Positions 6,580 to 14,773 of a DNA stretch of 47,805 bases are shown in pieces (position 1 is the first letter of the stretch; each line of letters begins with the position of its first letter). The stretch spans positions 1-47,805 of the forward strand of contig URIC01000008.1 of assembly GCA_900547755.1 (NCBI GenBank). The letters are read 5' to 3'. The position numbers were made by a program, and so were the translations under genes. Under the pieces are notes generated by a model. The model made no database searches, was not told where the DNA came from, and saw only the letters and a list, made by a program, of their open reading frames with translations. The DNA is from an uncultured Bacteroidales bacterium (GTDB lineage: Bacteria; Bacteroidota; Bacteroidia; Bacteroidales; Muribaculaceae).

Positions 6580-8703
6580 TTATTTGAGGAGGTCTACGCG
6601 GCCCTGGCACTCGGTGAGTACATTCTTGGCGATGGAGGTGCTAACCTCGGCATAGTGAGAGAAGGACATGGTGCTGGTGGCACGTCCGGAAGTGATGGTA
6701 CGCAGGGCCGTCACATAGCCGAACATCTCTGCCAGAGGCGCGGTGGCCTTTACGATGCGGGCGCCGGAGCGGGAAGTCTCCATACCCTCTATCTGGCCAC
6801 GGCGCTTGTTGAGGTCGCCGATTACATCACCCATGCTCTCTTCGGGAGTGACCACTTCTATCTTCATGATAGGCTCCATAAGGACGGGACCGGCCTTTTC
6901 GGAAGCCTTCTTGAAGGCCTGGATGGCGCAAAGCTCGAAGGAAAGCTGGTCAGAGTCCACGGGGTGGAAAGAACCGTCAAGGAGAGTGACTTTAAGACGC
7001 TCTACGGGATAACCGGCCAGGACACCGTTCTTCATCGCAGTGGTGAAGCCTTTCTGCACGGAGGGGATATACTCCTTGGGCACGTTACCGCCCTTAACCT
7101 CGTCAATGAACTGCAGTGAGCCCTCGAAGTCGTCGTCGGCGGGTTCCACGCGGACAATTATGTCGGCGAACTTACCACGGCCACCGGTCTGCTTCTTAAA
7201 TACCTCGCGCAGCTCTACGGGCTGAGTGATGGCCTCTTTGTATGTAACCTGCGGACGACCCTGGTTGCACTCTACCTTGAACTCACGTTTCAGACGGTCA
7301 ATAATGATGTCAAGGTGAAGCTCACCCATACCGGAGATAACTGTCTGACCGGTCTCCTCGTTGGTTTCCACGCGGAATGTGGGGTCTTCCTCGGCCAGCT
7401 TCTGCAGACCGACACCGAGTTTGTCAAGGTCTTTCTGAGTCTTAGGCTCTACGGCGATACCGATTACAGGGTCGGGGAACTCCATGGCCTCAAGAACGAT
7501 GGGGTGATTCTCATCGCAGAGTGTGTCACCGGTGCGAATATCCTTGAAGCCCACACCGGCGCCGATGTCACCGCAGCCGATTTTCTCTTTGGGGTTCTGC
7601 TTGTTGGAGTGCATCTGGAACAGACGCGAGATGCGCTCTTTCTTGCCGGAACGGGAGTTGAAGACGTAAGAGCCGGCCTCGATTTCGCCGGAGTAAACGC
7701 GGAAGAAGCAGAGACGGCCCACATAGGGGTCTGTGGCAATCTTGAAGGCGAGGGCACACATGGGCTCCTCGGGAAGGGGCTTGCGTGTCTCCACAGCGTC
7801 GGCATCACCGGGCACCGTGCCTTCGATTTCGCCGCTATCCTCGGGAGAAGGCAGATAAGCGCAAACGGAGTCAAGCAAAGTCTGCACGCCTTTGTTCTTG
7901 AATGAGGAACCGCAAATCATGGGGTTAATCTGCATGGCCAGGGTAGCCTTGCGGATAGCGACGCGGATTTCATCTTCCGTGATAGTGGAGGGGTCGTCGA
8001 AGTATTTCTCCATGAGGGCCTCGTCGAACTCAGCGAGTGTCTCGAGCATCTTGTCGCGCCACTCTTCAGCCTCCTGGCGAAGATTGTCGGGAATCTCTTC
8101 CACGCTGTACTCCGCGCCCATGGTCTCGTCATGCCAGAAGATGGCCTTCATGGTCACGAGATCTACCACGCCTTTGAAAGTCTCCTCGGCACCGATAGGA
8201 ATCTGAATGGGGAGAGGTGTGGCGCCGAGCACATCCTTCACCTGGCGGACAACCTCGAAGAAGTTGGCGCCGGAGCGGTCCATCTTGTTGACGTAACCGA
8301 TGCGGGGCACATTGTATTTCTCGGCCTGACGCCATACGGTCTCGGACTGGGGCTCGACACCGCCCACAGCGCAGAACGCCGCGACAGCGCCGTCAAGCAC
8401 ACGCAGAGAACGCTCTACCTCTACAGTAAAGTCTACGTGTCCCGGAGTGTCGATCAAATTGATTTTGTACTTCTTGCCCGCATAGTTCCAGAAAGTGGTG
8501 GTAGCGGCAGAAGTAATGGTGATACCACGTTCCTGCTCCTGCTCCATCCAGTCCATGGTGGCGGCGCCGTCATGAACCTCACCGATTTTGTGAGTCAAAC
8601 CGGTGTAGAAAAGGATACGCTCGGAAGTAGTGGTCTTGCCGGCATCGATGTGAGCCATGATGCCGATATTACGAGTCAAATTCAGGTCTTCGTTCTTAGC
8701 CAT
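6580..8703 (-). CDS. fusA: Elongation factor G
   Basis: EF-G is the GTPase that drives tRNA-mRNA translocation and, with RRF, ribosome recycling. At 707 residues it is full length. The G domain shows G1 AHIDAGKTTTSERIL (about residues 17-31), the switch II DTPGHVDFTVEVERS (about 87-101) and NKMDRSGANF (about 140). Domain IV includes GGRGKFADI near residue 500, and the C-terminal domain has the RRGQIEGME motif. It lies between rpsG and rpsJ, 43 bp after rpsG. No obvious sign that this is the diverged EF-G2 paralogue. Confidence 0.98.
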   Translation of the reverse strand: MAKNEDLNLTRNIGIMAHIDAGKTTTSERILFYTGLTHKIGEVHDGAATMDWMEQEQERGITITSAATTTFWNYAGKKYKINLIDTPGHVDFTVEVERSLRVLDGAVAAFCAVGGVEPQSETVWRQAEKYNVPRIGYVNKMDRSGANFFEVVRQVKDVLGATPLPIQIPIGAEETFKGVVDLVTMKAIFWHDETMGAEYSVEEIPDNLRQEAEEWRDKMLETLAEFDEALMEKYFDDPSTITEDEIRVAIRKATLAMQINPMICGSSFKNKGVQTLLDSVCAYLPSPEDSGEIEGTVPGDADAVETRKPLPEEPMCALAFKIATDPYVGRLCFFRVYSGEIEAGSYVFNSRSGKKERISRLFQMHSNKQNPKEKIGCGDIGAGVGFKDIRTGDTLCDENHPIVLEAMEFPDPVIGIAVEPKTQKDLDKLGVGLQKLAEEDPTFRVETNEETGQTVISGMGELHLDIIIDRLKREFKVECNQGRPQVTYKEAITQPVELREVFKKQTGGRGKFADIIVRVEPADDDFEGSLQFIDEVKGGNVPKEYIPSVQKGFTTAMKNGVLAGYPVERLKVTLLDGSFHPVDSDQLSFELCAIQAFKKASEKAGPVLMEPIMKIEVVTPEESMGDVIGDLNKRRGQIEGMETSRSGARIVKATAPLAEMFGYVTALRTITSGRATSTMSFSHYAEVSTSIAKNVLTECQGRVDLLK

Positions 8704-8746
8704 TTCTTAATAAGGAATCAAAAATGAAAAATTATGACTACGGATA

Positions 8747-9223
8747 TCAGAAGCGGAAGTGTGCGAAAGCACGGTTAGCCTCTGCCATGCGGTGCATATC
8801 CTCTTTACGCTTGAAGGCGCCGCCCTGGTCGTTGTAAGCGTCCATGATTTCGGCAGCGAGCTTGTCAGCCATAGTCTTACCGCCACGCTTACGGGCGAAG
8901 ATGATAAGGTTTTTCATTGATATAGACTCCTTGCGGTCCGCGCGGATTTCAGTAGGCACCTGGAAAGTGGCGCCACCGATACGGCGGGACTTGACCTCAA
9001 CCTGGGGAGTGACGTTCTCAAGGGCTTTTTTCCAGATTTCGAGAGCGGACTTCTCCTCGTTGGGCATTTTGGCCTTTACTGTCTCAAGAGCGGTATAGAA
9101 GATAGTGAATGCGGTGTTCTTCTTACCGTCGTACATGAGGTGGTTAACAAATTTGGTGACACGTACCTCGCCATACACGGGGTCGGGCAGAATCACTCTT
9201 TTTTTAGGCTTTGCTTTTCTCAT
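8747..9223 (-). CDS. rpsG: 30S ribosomal protein S7
   Basis: S7 initiates assembly of the small-subunit head and lines the E site. The 158 residues begin MRKAKPKKRVILPDPVYGEV and include VTPQVEVKSRRIGGATFQVP and the KKEDMHRMAEANRAFAHFRF-type ending. The preceding rpsL-rpsG spacer is 157 nt, longer than other gaps in this operon; in E. coli S7 binds that spacer to repress the operon, a possible parallel only by inference. Confidence 0.98.
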   Translation of the reverse strand: MRKAKPKKRVILPDPVYGEVRVTKFVNHLMYDGKKNTAFTIFYTALETVKAKMPNEEKSALEIWKKALENVTPQVEVKSRRIGGATFQVPTEIRADRKESISMKNLIIFARKRGGKTMADKLAAEIMDAYNDQGGAFKRKEDMHRMAEANRAFAHFRF

Positions 9224-9380
9224 TTTAGGGAAAATTGTCGTTTTTGTTTTTGGCTGTCTGAATGGGTCTTCAACTGCAGTCCCCTGTTACGGACCCGTTT
9301 ACTCAACCTGATGTCCAATAAATCAAAAACTAATTAGAAAATTTAGTGTGATAACTTACTGCGGGAAAGCCCCGCGAGGA

Positions 9381-9764
9381 TTACTTTTTAGCTGCTTTGG
9401 GACGCTTGGCGCCATATTTGGAACGACGCTGCGTACGGCCTGTGACACCGGCGGTATCGAGTGTGCCACGCACGATGTGATAACGCACACCGGGGAGGTC
9501 CTTGACACGACCGCCGCGCACCATCACGATGCTGTGTTCCTGAAGGTTGTGGCCCTCTCCGGGAATGTAGGAGTTGACCTCCTTGCCATTGGTGAGGCGC
9601 ACACGAGCCACCTTACGCATAGCGGAGTTAGGCTTCTTGGGAGTTGTGGTGTACACACGTACGCAGACACCACGGCGCTGGGGGCATGAGTCAAGAGCGG
9701 GGCTCTTGCTCTTGTCTTCCAAAGCAACACGTCCTTTTCTTACTAATTGTTGAATTGTAGGCAT
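9381..9764 (-). CDS. rpsL: 30S ribosomal protein S12
   Basis: S12 controls decoding accuracy at the A site. The 127 residues include VYTTTPKKPNSAMRKVARVR and VRGGRVKDLPGVRYHIVRG. Lysines are present at the positions equivalent to E. coli K43 (in PKKPNS) and K88 (in GRVKDLP), whose substitution gives streptomycin resistance, so the protein reads as wild type. It is the first gene of the str-S10 transcript, with a clear promoter about 180 bp upstream (9944-9974). Confidence 0.98.
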   Translation of the reverse strand: MPTIQQLVRKGRVALEDKSKSPALDSCPQRRGVCVRVYTTTPKKPNSAMRKVARVRLTNGKEVNSYIPGEGHNLQEHSIVMVRGGRVKDLPGVRYHIVRGTLDTAGVTGRTQRRSKYGAKRPKAAKK

Positions 9765-9943
9765 TCTTTGTCTGTTTTGATTTATATTAGAACTTTCTCT
9801 TTTTTCTTTTTCAGTTTACTCTCCGAAGACCCCGAAACGAAATCCAGGACACAGGAGAATATACGCTTAGGCATACCGTCAACTCTCTCGCAATGAGGAT
9901 GTTAACATATACACAAGGGCGTTTTTTACCCTTTTAAGCGGTG

Positions 9944-9974
9944 CAAAGTTACTAATAATAAGCGAATTATACAA
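9944..9974 (-). promoter_or_regulatory. Promoter of the rpsL-rpsG-fusA-S10 operon
   Basis: On the minus strand -33 TTG (9974-9972) is followed by 20 nt and TAACTTTG (9951-9944). The start is predicted near 9937, leaving a leader of about 170 nt before rpsL with a small AAGGG/CCCTT hairpin just after the start. Nothing else recognisable was seen in the 297 bp between rpsL and the DUF5606 gene. Confidence 0.75.
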
Positions 9975-10061
9975 GTCCCGCGCTTCAATTTGTCTCACTT
10001 TTTTATTCAGAGGAAACAAATCGGAGCGCGGGCAGGTGACAGAGGGTGCCGTGCGCAGGCC

Positions 10062-10490
10062 TTACTCGGAGGGAGCGTCGGCAGCCTCGGTTTCTCCCTC
10101 GGCAGGCTCGGGGTCCTTGAAAGCGGTGAAGCCGGCCTGAAGCAGCAGGTTGTACCAGCTGAAGAATTTGCGGATGTCGTTGTCATAGACACGGTCGCGG
10201 TCGAAGTCGGGAAGGACCTTCGCGAACTCGTCGCGAATGGATTCAAGGGCTTTGATGTCCACGGACTTGAAACCGTAGAGTCTGCCGGCAGCCTCCAACA
10301 CGTCTGCCAGTGGCACCTCGTCGGCATCCGTGTACATAGAAATGTCGCCGAGGCTGACTATTCTGTCACGTGCATGAGCGGGATAACGCTTCCCGGAGAT
10401 AATATCCTCTACCAAAAGCATATTCTTGCCGTTGGTGATTATCTTGAACAAACCGGGCTTGCCGGTAATCGATAATATTGTCTTGAGCAT
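10062..10490 (-). CDS. DUF5606 domain-containing protein
   Basis: A 142-residue protein of the Bacteroidetes-specific DUF5606 family, of unknown function. It begins MLKTILSITGKPGLFKIITN, consistent with the family, and has a helical middle (SVDIKALESIRDEFAKVLPD) followed by RKFFSWYNLLLQAGF; the tail is acidic and Ala/Glu-rich. No signal peptide or membrane span is visible, so it is probably cytoplasmic. It is the last gene of a nusB-yajC-ybbR-coaE block, 17 bp after coaE, a neighbourhood common in Bacteroidales. Function cannot be inferred from the sequence. Confidence 0.85.
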   Translation of the reverse strand: MLKTILSITGKPGLFKIITNGKNMLLVEDIISGKRYPAHARDRIVSLGDISMYTDADEVPLADVLEAAGRLYGFKSVDIKALESIRDEFAKVLPDFDRDRVYDNDIRKFFSWYNLLLQAGFTAFKDPEPAEGETEAADAPSE

Positions 10491-10507
10491 AATTTTAATA
10501 TGTGTAT

Positions 10508-11125
10508 TTAATTTTGGATTATCTGTTTCAAAAGAGTATCTATCTGCGGGAGCAGAGAAGTGACACCGTCATTGAGGATAGCACGTGTCCGCGAGGGCGG
10601 GAGGCAGAGAAATTCCGTCTGCTGAGCCCGCATACGCGCCGTCACCTCGTCGCGAGAAAGTGCGGAACGGAGCATAACGCGGCGTACGCGGACCTCGTCG
10701 GGAGCCTCCACCAGCCATATTTCAGAGGTCAGGCAGTCAAGCCCCGAGGTGTGGAGGATGGCACTCTCCACCAACGCGACAGATGTCCCGGCAGGCAGTG
10801 AGGACAACCAGGCCGACAAGTCTTCGCGCACAGCGGCATGCACTTTCTTCTCCACGCGGCGGCGGACCTCGCAATTCGAGAAAATATGTTCACTTAAAAG
10901 AGCGCGATTAAGCGAACCGTCAGGACGATAGGCCTCCTCCCCCACTTCGGCAAGCAGGAAAGCGCGGATAGCCGGGTCCGCGTGCATAAGAGCCTTGGCC
11001 CGGAAATCGCAGTCGTAGACTGGAATCCCGCGCAGGGCACATACCCGGCACACCATACTCTTGCCGCTGCCTATACCGCCGGTCACACCTATAAGTACGG
11101 GACTCATTGTAAGTACGGGACTCAT
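10508..11125 (-). CDS. coaE: Dephospho-CoA kinase
   Basis: CoaE phosphorylates the ribose 3'-OH of dephospho-CoA with ATP, the last step of coenzyme A synthesis. The Walker A loop GVTGGIGSGKS lies at residues 13-23, and the substrate-binding CDFRAK and downstream LVEAPDEVRVRRVMLR (LID/arginine region) are present. It is 205 residues from the first ATG. That ATG overlaps the ybbR stop (ATGA), but the first six codons (MSPVLT) are an exact copy of the next six-codon block, so a second start at 11107 (199 residues) is equally plausible. coaBC, acting earlier in the same pathway, lies 6 kb upstream. Confidence 0.95.
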   Translation of the reverse strand: MSPVLTMSPVLIGVTGGIGSGKSMVCRVCALRGIPVYDCDFRAKALMHADPAIRAFLLAEVGEEAYRPDGSLNRALLSEHIFSNCEVRRRVEKKVHAAVREDLSAWLSSLPAGTSVALVESAILHTSGLDCLTSEIWLVEAPDEVRVRRVMLRSALSRDEVTARMRAQQTEFLCLPPSRTRAILNDGVTSLLPQIDTLLKQIIQN

Positions 11126-11127
11126 TG
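11092..11127. repeat. Perfect 18-bp tandem duplication across the coaE start codon
   Basis: Positions 11092-11109 and 11110-11127 are identical 18-bp units. Each contains a coaE-type ATG and its first codons (MSPVL), so the duplication adds six in-frame codons and a second start without disturbing the frame. The outer copy also holds the ybbR stop. Confidence 0.95.
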
Positions 11128-12111
11128 CTGCTTGCGGGTAATGGTGTACTCGATGCTGTCTACCGACAGGACGGCGTTCTGCACGCCGGGAGGCACACGG
11201 TCTATATTCACCTTCACCAGGGAAGAACTTATATTTATATCGCGGTAGTCAGCGGAGACGCGGAACAGGTTTTCAGGGAGCTCGCCCATGCTCATGGGAA
11301 CAAGGTATGAAAGTTCCACTTTCTGAGGGAAAAGCGCAAGTATCTCCCCCCTCGGCACCTGCAGCGGGCGGACAGTGACCATTACCTTGCGGTTCTCCAG
11401 CGGTTCCACATTGACAGTCACCTCCACACTTGAAGGGACCATCTTCACGCCCTTTATGGGGCGCAGCCTCACGTTTATCGTCTGCGAGTCCGAAAGGTCG
11501 CGGCGCACTATGGGCATAGTGGTGACGTACATCACCGTATCCGTGGTCTCGTCTACGGAATATATCGTCACCTCTCGCACATTGATACGGGGAGCGCCGT
11601 TCACCACCTTTCCGAGGGCGGCCGTGACATCGGCATCCACCTTCACAGGGACGGATTTTCCGGGCGAAGTGGTGTAGGTCAGTCCCAAGGAGTCTGTAGA
11701 TGTGACGCTTATGTTGGCGCCTGAACCGAATATGCCACGCAAAGAGGTAAGAATAACCGAGGCACCGACCCTAAGATGGCTGGCGGCGGCGTATTCAGAG
11801 AAAGGGATGTGAATCACGGGGGTCTGCATCAAGCGGCGACGCAACAGGGCCACGCCCTTGTCGCGCACCGTCACAGAGAGCATCTGCGGCGGGTCGGTGA
11901 TGAAAGTCACCGAATCGGGCACACCGTCAATCTGCACACGCACCTGGAAATCCGCCTGCTGCTCGTCGTTGAGGGTAAGGATAAACCAGAACACACCGGC
12001 AATAGCCACAAACAACAGGTATTGCCACAGGCTTTTGAATCTGCCTGCGGCCTTGACGGTGTCCTTCAGCCGTCGCATGAAGGGTTTGCGCGGTGTGTTG
12101 TCGTCGGCCAT
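11122..12111 (-). CDS. YbbR-like (CdaR-family) membrane-anchored protein
   Basis: A 329-residue protein with a cytoplasmic basic N-terminus, one membrane span (about residues 29-46, YLLFVAIAGVFWFILTLN) and an extracytoplasmic region of YbbR-type beta domains (for example VTVRDKGVALL near residue 86 and VTVNVEPLENRKVMVTV near 235). In Firmicutes the related CdaR regulates the diadenylate cyclase CdaA; no such partner is visible here, so the role is unknown. It lies between yajC and coaE, overlapping the coaE start by ATGA. Confidence 0.85.
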   Translation of the reverse strand: MADDNTPRKPFMRRLKDTVKAAGRFKSLWQYLLFVAIAGVFWFILTLNDEQQADFQVRVQIDGVPDSVTFITDPPQMLSVTVRDKGVALLRRRLMQTPVIHIPFSEYAAASHLRVGASVILTSLRGIFGSGANISVTSTDSLGLTYTTSPGKSVPVKVDADVTAALGKVVNGAPRINVREVTIYSVDETTDTVMYVTTMPIVRRDLSDSQTINVRLRPIKGVKMVPSSVEVTVNVEPLENRKVMVTVRPLQVPRGEILALFPQKVELSYLVPMSMGELPENLFRVSADYRDINISSSLVKVNIDRVPPGVQNAVLSVDSIEYTITRKQQ

Positions 12112-12129
12112 ACGGGAGAGGACCGGGTA

Positions 12130-12444
12130 TTACTTGCCTTTGGCGGGAGCGGGTTCGGGAATGGCGTAGACTGAAGTCTTTTCGATTTTAATGGTCACAT
12201 TGGGGGCAATCTCCAGCATGAAGGTCGTATCCTCCACTTTACGGATGCGTCCGTAGATACCGCCGGCGGTAACCACCTTGTCGCCCTCGGCCATTGCTTC
12301 GCGGGCTTTTTTCATTTCCTTCTGCTTCTTGCTCTGCGGACGAATCATAAAGAAGTAGAAGATGACTATCATCGCGACAATCATGATTATACCGGTGTAT
12401 CCGCCGCTCTGCTGGGCGGCCTGTAAAAGAATTGTGTTGAGCAT
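12130..12444 (-). CDS. yajC: Preprotein translocase subunit YajC
   Basis: YajC is a small accessory subunit of the SecDF-YajC complex at the Sec translocon. The 104-residue protein has the expected single transmembrane helix near the N-terminus (IIMIVAMIVIFYFFMIRPQ, about residues 19-37) followed by SKKQKEMKKAREAM and GDKVVTAGGIYGRIRKV, the family core. It sits 18 bp before ybbR and 58 bp after nusB. Confidence 0.95.
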   Translation of the reverse strand: MLNTILLQAAQQSGGYTGIIMIVAMIVIFYFFMIRPQSKKQKEMKKAREAMAEGDKVVTAGGIYGRIRKVEDTTFMLEIAPNVTIKIEKTSVYAIPEPAPAKGK

Positions 12445-12502
12445 TTCTGTCTGTAATGTATAGGGGGTTAATATTCTGAATGTTTAAAGCCCGTTCAATC
12501 CG

Positions 12503-13906
12503 TCAGGGCTTGACGAGGCGGCCGCTCTCACGCAGATTGACGATAGCGGCGCCGAGCAGGCCGTTTATAAAGAGAGAACTCTTGGGAGTACTGTAAGCCT
12601 TGGCTATCTCTATGTACTCGTTAATGGAGACATTGACGGGAATCTTGGGGAACTTCAGGATTTCGGCAAGAGCCGTATAGGCAATCACCACATCCATAAA
12701 AGCGAGACGGTCTGTCTCCCAGGAATCCTTGTTAAGCGCCTTGTCCAGGATTTCGGCGTATTCCTCCTTGCCTTTTACCACGGCATTGAAAAGTTCGCGT
12801 CCGAAGCGGGCATCCTCATCGTCCTTGAACATGGGGAGGATGGGTTCCGACACACCCTCTTCGAATCGGCGGATGGTCTTCAGCACGAAAGTTCCGATAG
12901 TATCCAGGTCATCGTTCCAGAAAACGGACTTGTCTTCCAGAGTCTCCTGCAGGTCCCCGTCGGGGAGGATAACGTAACGGAGCAGATTCTTCCAGAGACG
13001 GCAGTCATCTTCCAGGGTGGGCTTGGGGGCGGCCATATAGTCGCGATAAATGTCCGAATCAAGCACTTTCTTGAGCAGAGAAGCGAGTATCACGCGCTCA
13101 TTGGCAATCCAGGACATTTTATGTTTCTCCACAAAGTCCAGAAAAGTCCGGTTTTGTGTCAGAAGGGCAATGAATTTATTTTCCACAAACCGGAGGTCGG
13201 GATTCATATCCTCTTCGGTGGTGAGGTATTTATGACGGGCGGCATCCAGGTTCTGTTCCTGCAGGCGCGTCAGGTCAACGGCCAAGAGCAGGAGTATGTA
13301 ATATAGCTTGTGTGCTGTCTCCAGGGAGTACGTCAGGGTCTTCGCCATATCCGCCACATGGCCCTGCGATGAAGAGAAATTGGAGAAAGTGGTCTCCATA
13401 AGTTCCTGCATACGCTCCACACCACGCAAAGAATAGTTGGGCATCTCCGTGTAGAGGCGGGCCAATTCCGCGTCCGGAGCTATGAAAAGGCTGAAAATCT
13501 CGCGCCATACCTTAAGGTCGGAAGCCATGTCGGAAGCGCCGTTCTTGACGTAGGCCTTGTAGACGGAGGAGTCCTTGACTGCGGCGGACAGGCGGTCTAT
13601 CAATGCCGTGGAGTCAAGGGGGGAGGGTTCAAGCCTGTTTCTGGCAATCTGGCTTTTGATTTTCTCATCGGACAAAACGGTACGTATAAACCGGTTGTCG
13701 ACCAAGGGCTTGTGTCCGCCTCTCTGCTGCACAGAGTCGGCGATGCGGGTCATCAGCACCAGCATATCGATATACAGGCGATAAGCGAAGCGCTTCTCTT
13801 TGGTAGGGGGAGTAGGCTGGCTTTCGAGTGTGAACAACTTCTCTGTCAGCAGATAGGCATACAGCAGCTGTATTACCTTTATTCGTATCAGTACGCGATT
13901 AACCAT
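12503..13906 (-). CDS. nusB: Long NusB-family antitermination factor with an apparent internal duplication
   Basis: NusB pairs with S10 (NusE) for rRNA antitermination. The C-terminal third is clearly the NusB core (about residues 345-467): FMDVVIAYTALAEILKFPKI, VSINEYIEIAKAYSTPKS, FINGLLGAAIVNL. Common NusB is about 140 residues and the Bacteroides form as I recall it about 310; this one is 467. The extra length looks like a second copy of the N-terminal module: about 45-180 (VDNRFIRTVL...VYKAYV...LKVWREIFSLFIAPDAEL) resembles about 195-345 (VENKFIALL...IYRDYM...CRLWKNLLRYVILPDGDL). The start MVNRVLIRIKVIQLLYAY fits the family. It heads a five-gene run from a promoter 14-30 bp upstream. Confidence 0.9.
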   Translation of the reverse strand: MVNRVLIRIKVIQLLYAYLLTEKLFTLESQPTPPTKEKRFAYRLYIDMLVLMTRIADSVQQRGGHKPLVDNRFIRTVLSDEKIKSQIARNRLEPSPLDSTALIDRLSAAVKDSSVYKAYVKNGASDMASDLKVWREIFSLFIAPDAELARLYTEMPNYSLRGVERMQELMETTFSNFSSSQGHVADMAKTLTYSLETAHKLYYILLLLAVDLTRLQEQNLDAARHKYLTTEEDMNPDLRFVENKFIALLTQNRTFLDFVEKHKMSWIANERVILASLLKKVLDSDIYRDYMAAPKPTLEDDCRLWKNLLRYVILPDGDLQETLEDKSVFWNDDLDTIGTFVLKTIRRFEEGVSEPILPMFKDDEDARFGRELFNAVVKGKEEYAEILDKALNKDSWETDRLAFMDVVIAYTALAEILKFPKIPVNVSINEYIEIAKAYSTPKSSLFINGLLGAAIVNLRESGRLVKP

Positions 13907-13926
13907 GAACTTATCAAATAATGCTG

Positions 13927-13957
13927 CAAATTTAAGGAAAAAAAGTCAAACGGCCAA
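13927..13957 (-). promoter_or_regulatory. Promoter of the nusB-yajC-ybbR-coaE-DUF5606 run
   Basis: On the minus strand TTG (13957-13955), 20 nt, then TAAATTTG (13934-13927). The predicted start near 13920 leaves a leader of only about 14 nt before the nusB ATG. No other gene-free stretch separates the five genes, so this probably drives them all. Confidence 0.7.
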
Positions 13958-14004
13958 TTCCGTAAGCCTCGGGTCATATACTTTATATTGCGGACATGGG
14001 TGCA

Positions 14005-14766
14005 TTATCCGTGTTTGATGCCTTCGGCCAGACGCTGACGCACCGCCTCGTACATCATCACACCGGCAGCCACGGAGACATTCAGCGAGCCTATGGAACC
14101 AATAACGGGTATTGCCGCCAGGGAGTCGCACAGACGCAGACATTCGTCGGAAATCCCGGTATCCTCGGCACCCATGACTATAGCCACCGGCCCAGTAAAA
14201 TCAGCGTCGGTGTAGGGTCTGTTCCCCTTCTCGGTAGCGCCCACCACCTGCAGCCCGCTCTCTTTGAGGAAACGCAGGGCGGAGGCTATGGAACGCTCTC
14301 GGCAGACGGGTATGTGAAGCAGGGCTCCGGCACTTGTCTTAACGGCATCGGCGTTGACTGAGACGCTGTGGCGCTCGGGTATGACGATAGCGTCTACTCC
14401 GGCACACTCGGCGGTACGGGCTATGGCGCCGAAGTTACGGGTGTCCGTGATACCGTCCAGCAGCAGTATAAATGGGAGCATCCCCTCTTCGTAGAGCGAG
14501 GGTACAATCTGGCTCAGCGAGTGGTAAGAGACCATGCTCAGGAGGGCTATGGCTCCCTGGTGGTTCTTCATGGTTATGCGATTCAGCTTCTCAAGAGGGA
14601 CACGCTGCATCACTATGCCGTTTTGCTTTATTTTCTCCATCAGCTCATGGCTGAGTTCGCCACCGGCCAGGTCTTTGCGGATAAGCACTTTGTCTATCTC
14701 CTTGCCTGCGTCTATGGCTTCAATCACGGCCCGCAGGCCGAATATGTATTCTGTCTTGTGTATCAT
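14005..14766 (-). CDS. rlmB: TrmH-family 23S rRNA 2'-O-methyltransferase (RlmB type)
   Basis: A SpoU-class (knotted) methyltransferase that uses SAM to methylate a ribose 2'-OH, in E. coli G2251 of 23S rRNA. The 253 residues start MIHKTEYIFGLRAVIEAI, the RlmB substrate-binding domain. They carry motif 1 LDGITDTRNFGAIARTAE, motif 2 AIVMGAEDTGIS and motif 3 IGSLNVSVAAGVMMYE. A start 57 bp further upstream would run into recN and adds non-homologous residues, so 14766 is chosen; it lies 7 bp after the recN stop. The exact target base cannot be read from sequence. Confidence 0.92.
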   Translation of the reverse strand: MIHKTEYIFGLRAVIEAIDAGKEIDKVLIRKDLAGGELSHELMEKIKQNGIVMQRVPLEKLNRITMKNHQGAIALLSMVSYHSLSQIVPSLYEEGMLPFILLLDGITDTRNFGAIARTAECAGVDAIVIPERHSVSVNADAVKTSAGALLHIPVCRERSIASALRFLKESGLQVVGATEKGNRPYTDADFTGPVAIVMGAEDTGISDECLRLCDSLAAIPVIGSIGSLNVSVAAGVMMYEAVRQRLAEGIKHG

Positions 14767-14773
14767 ATCAATC

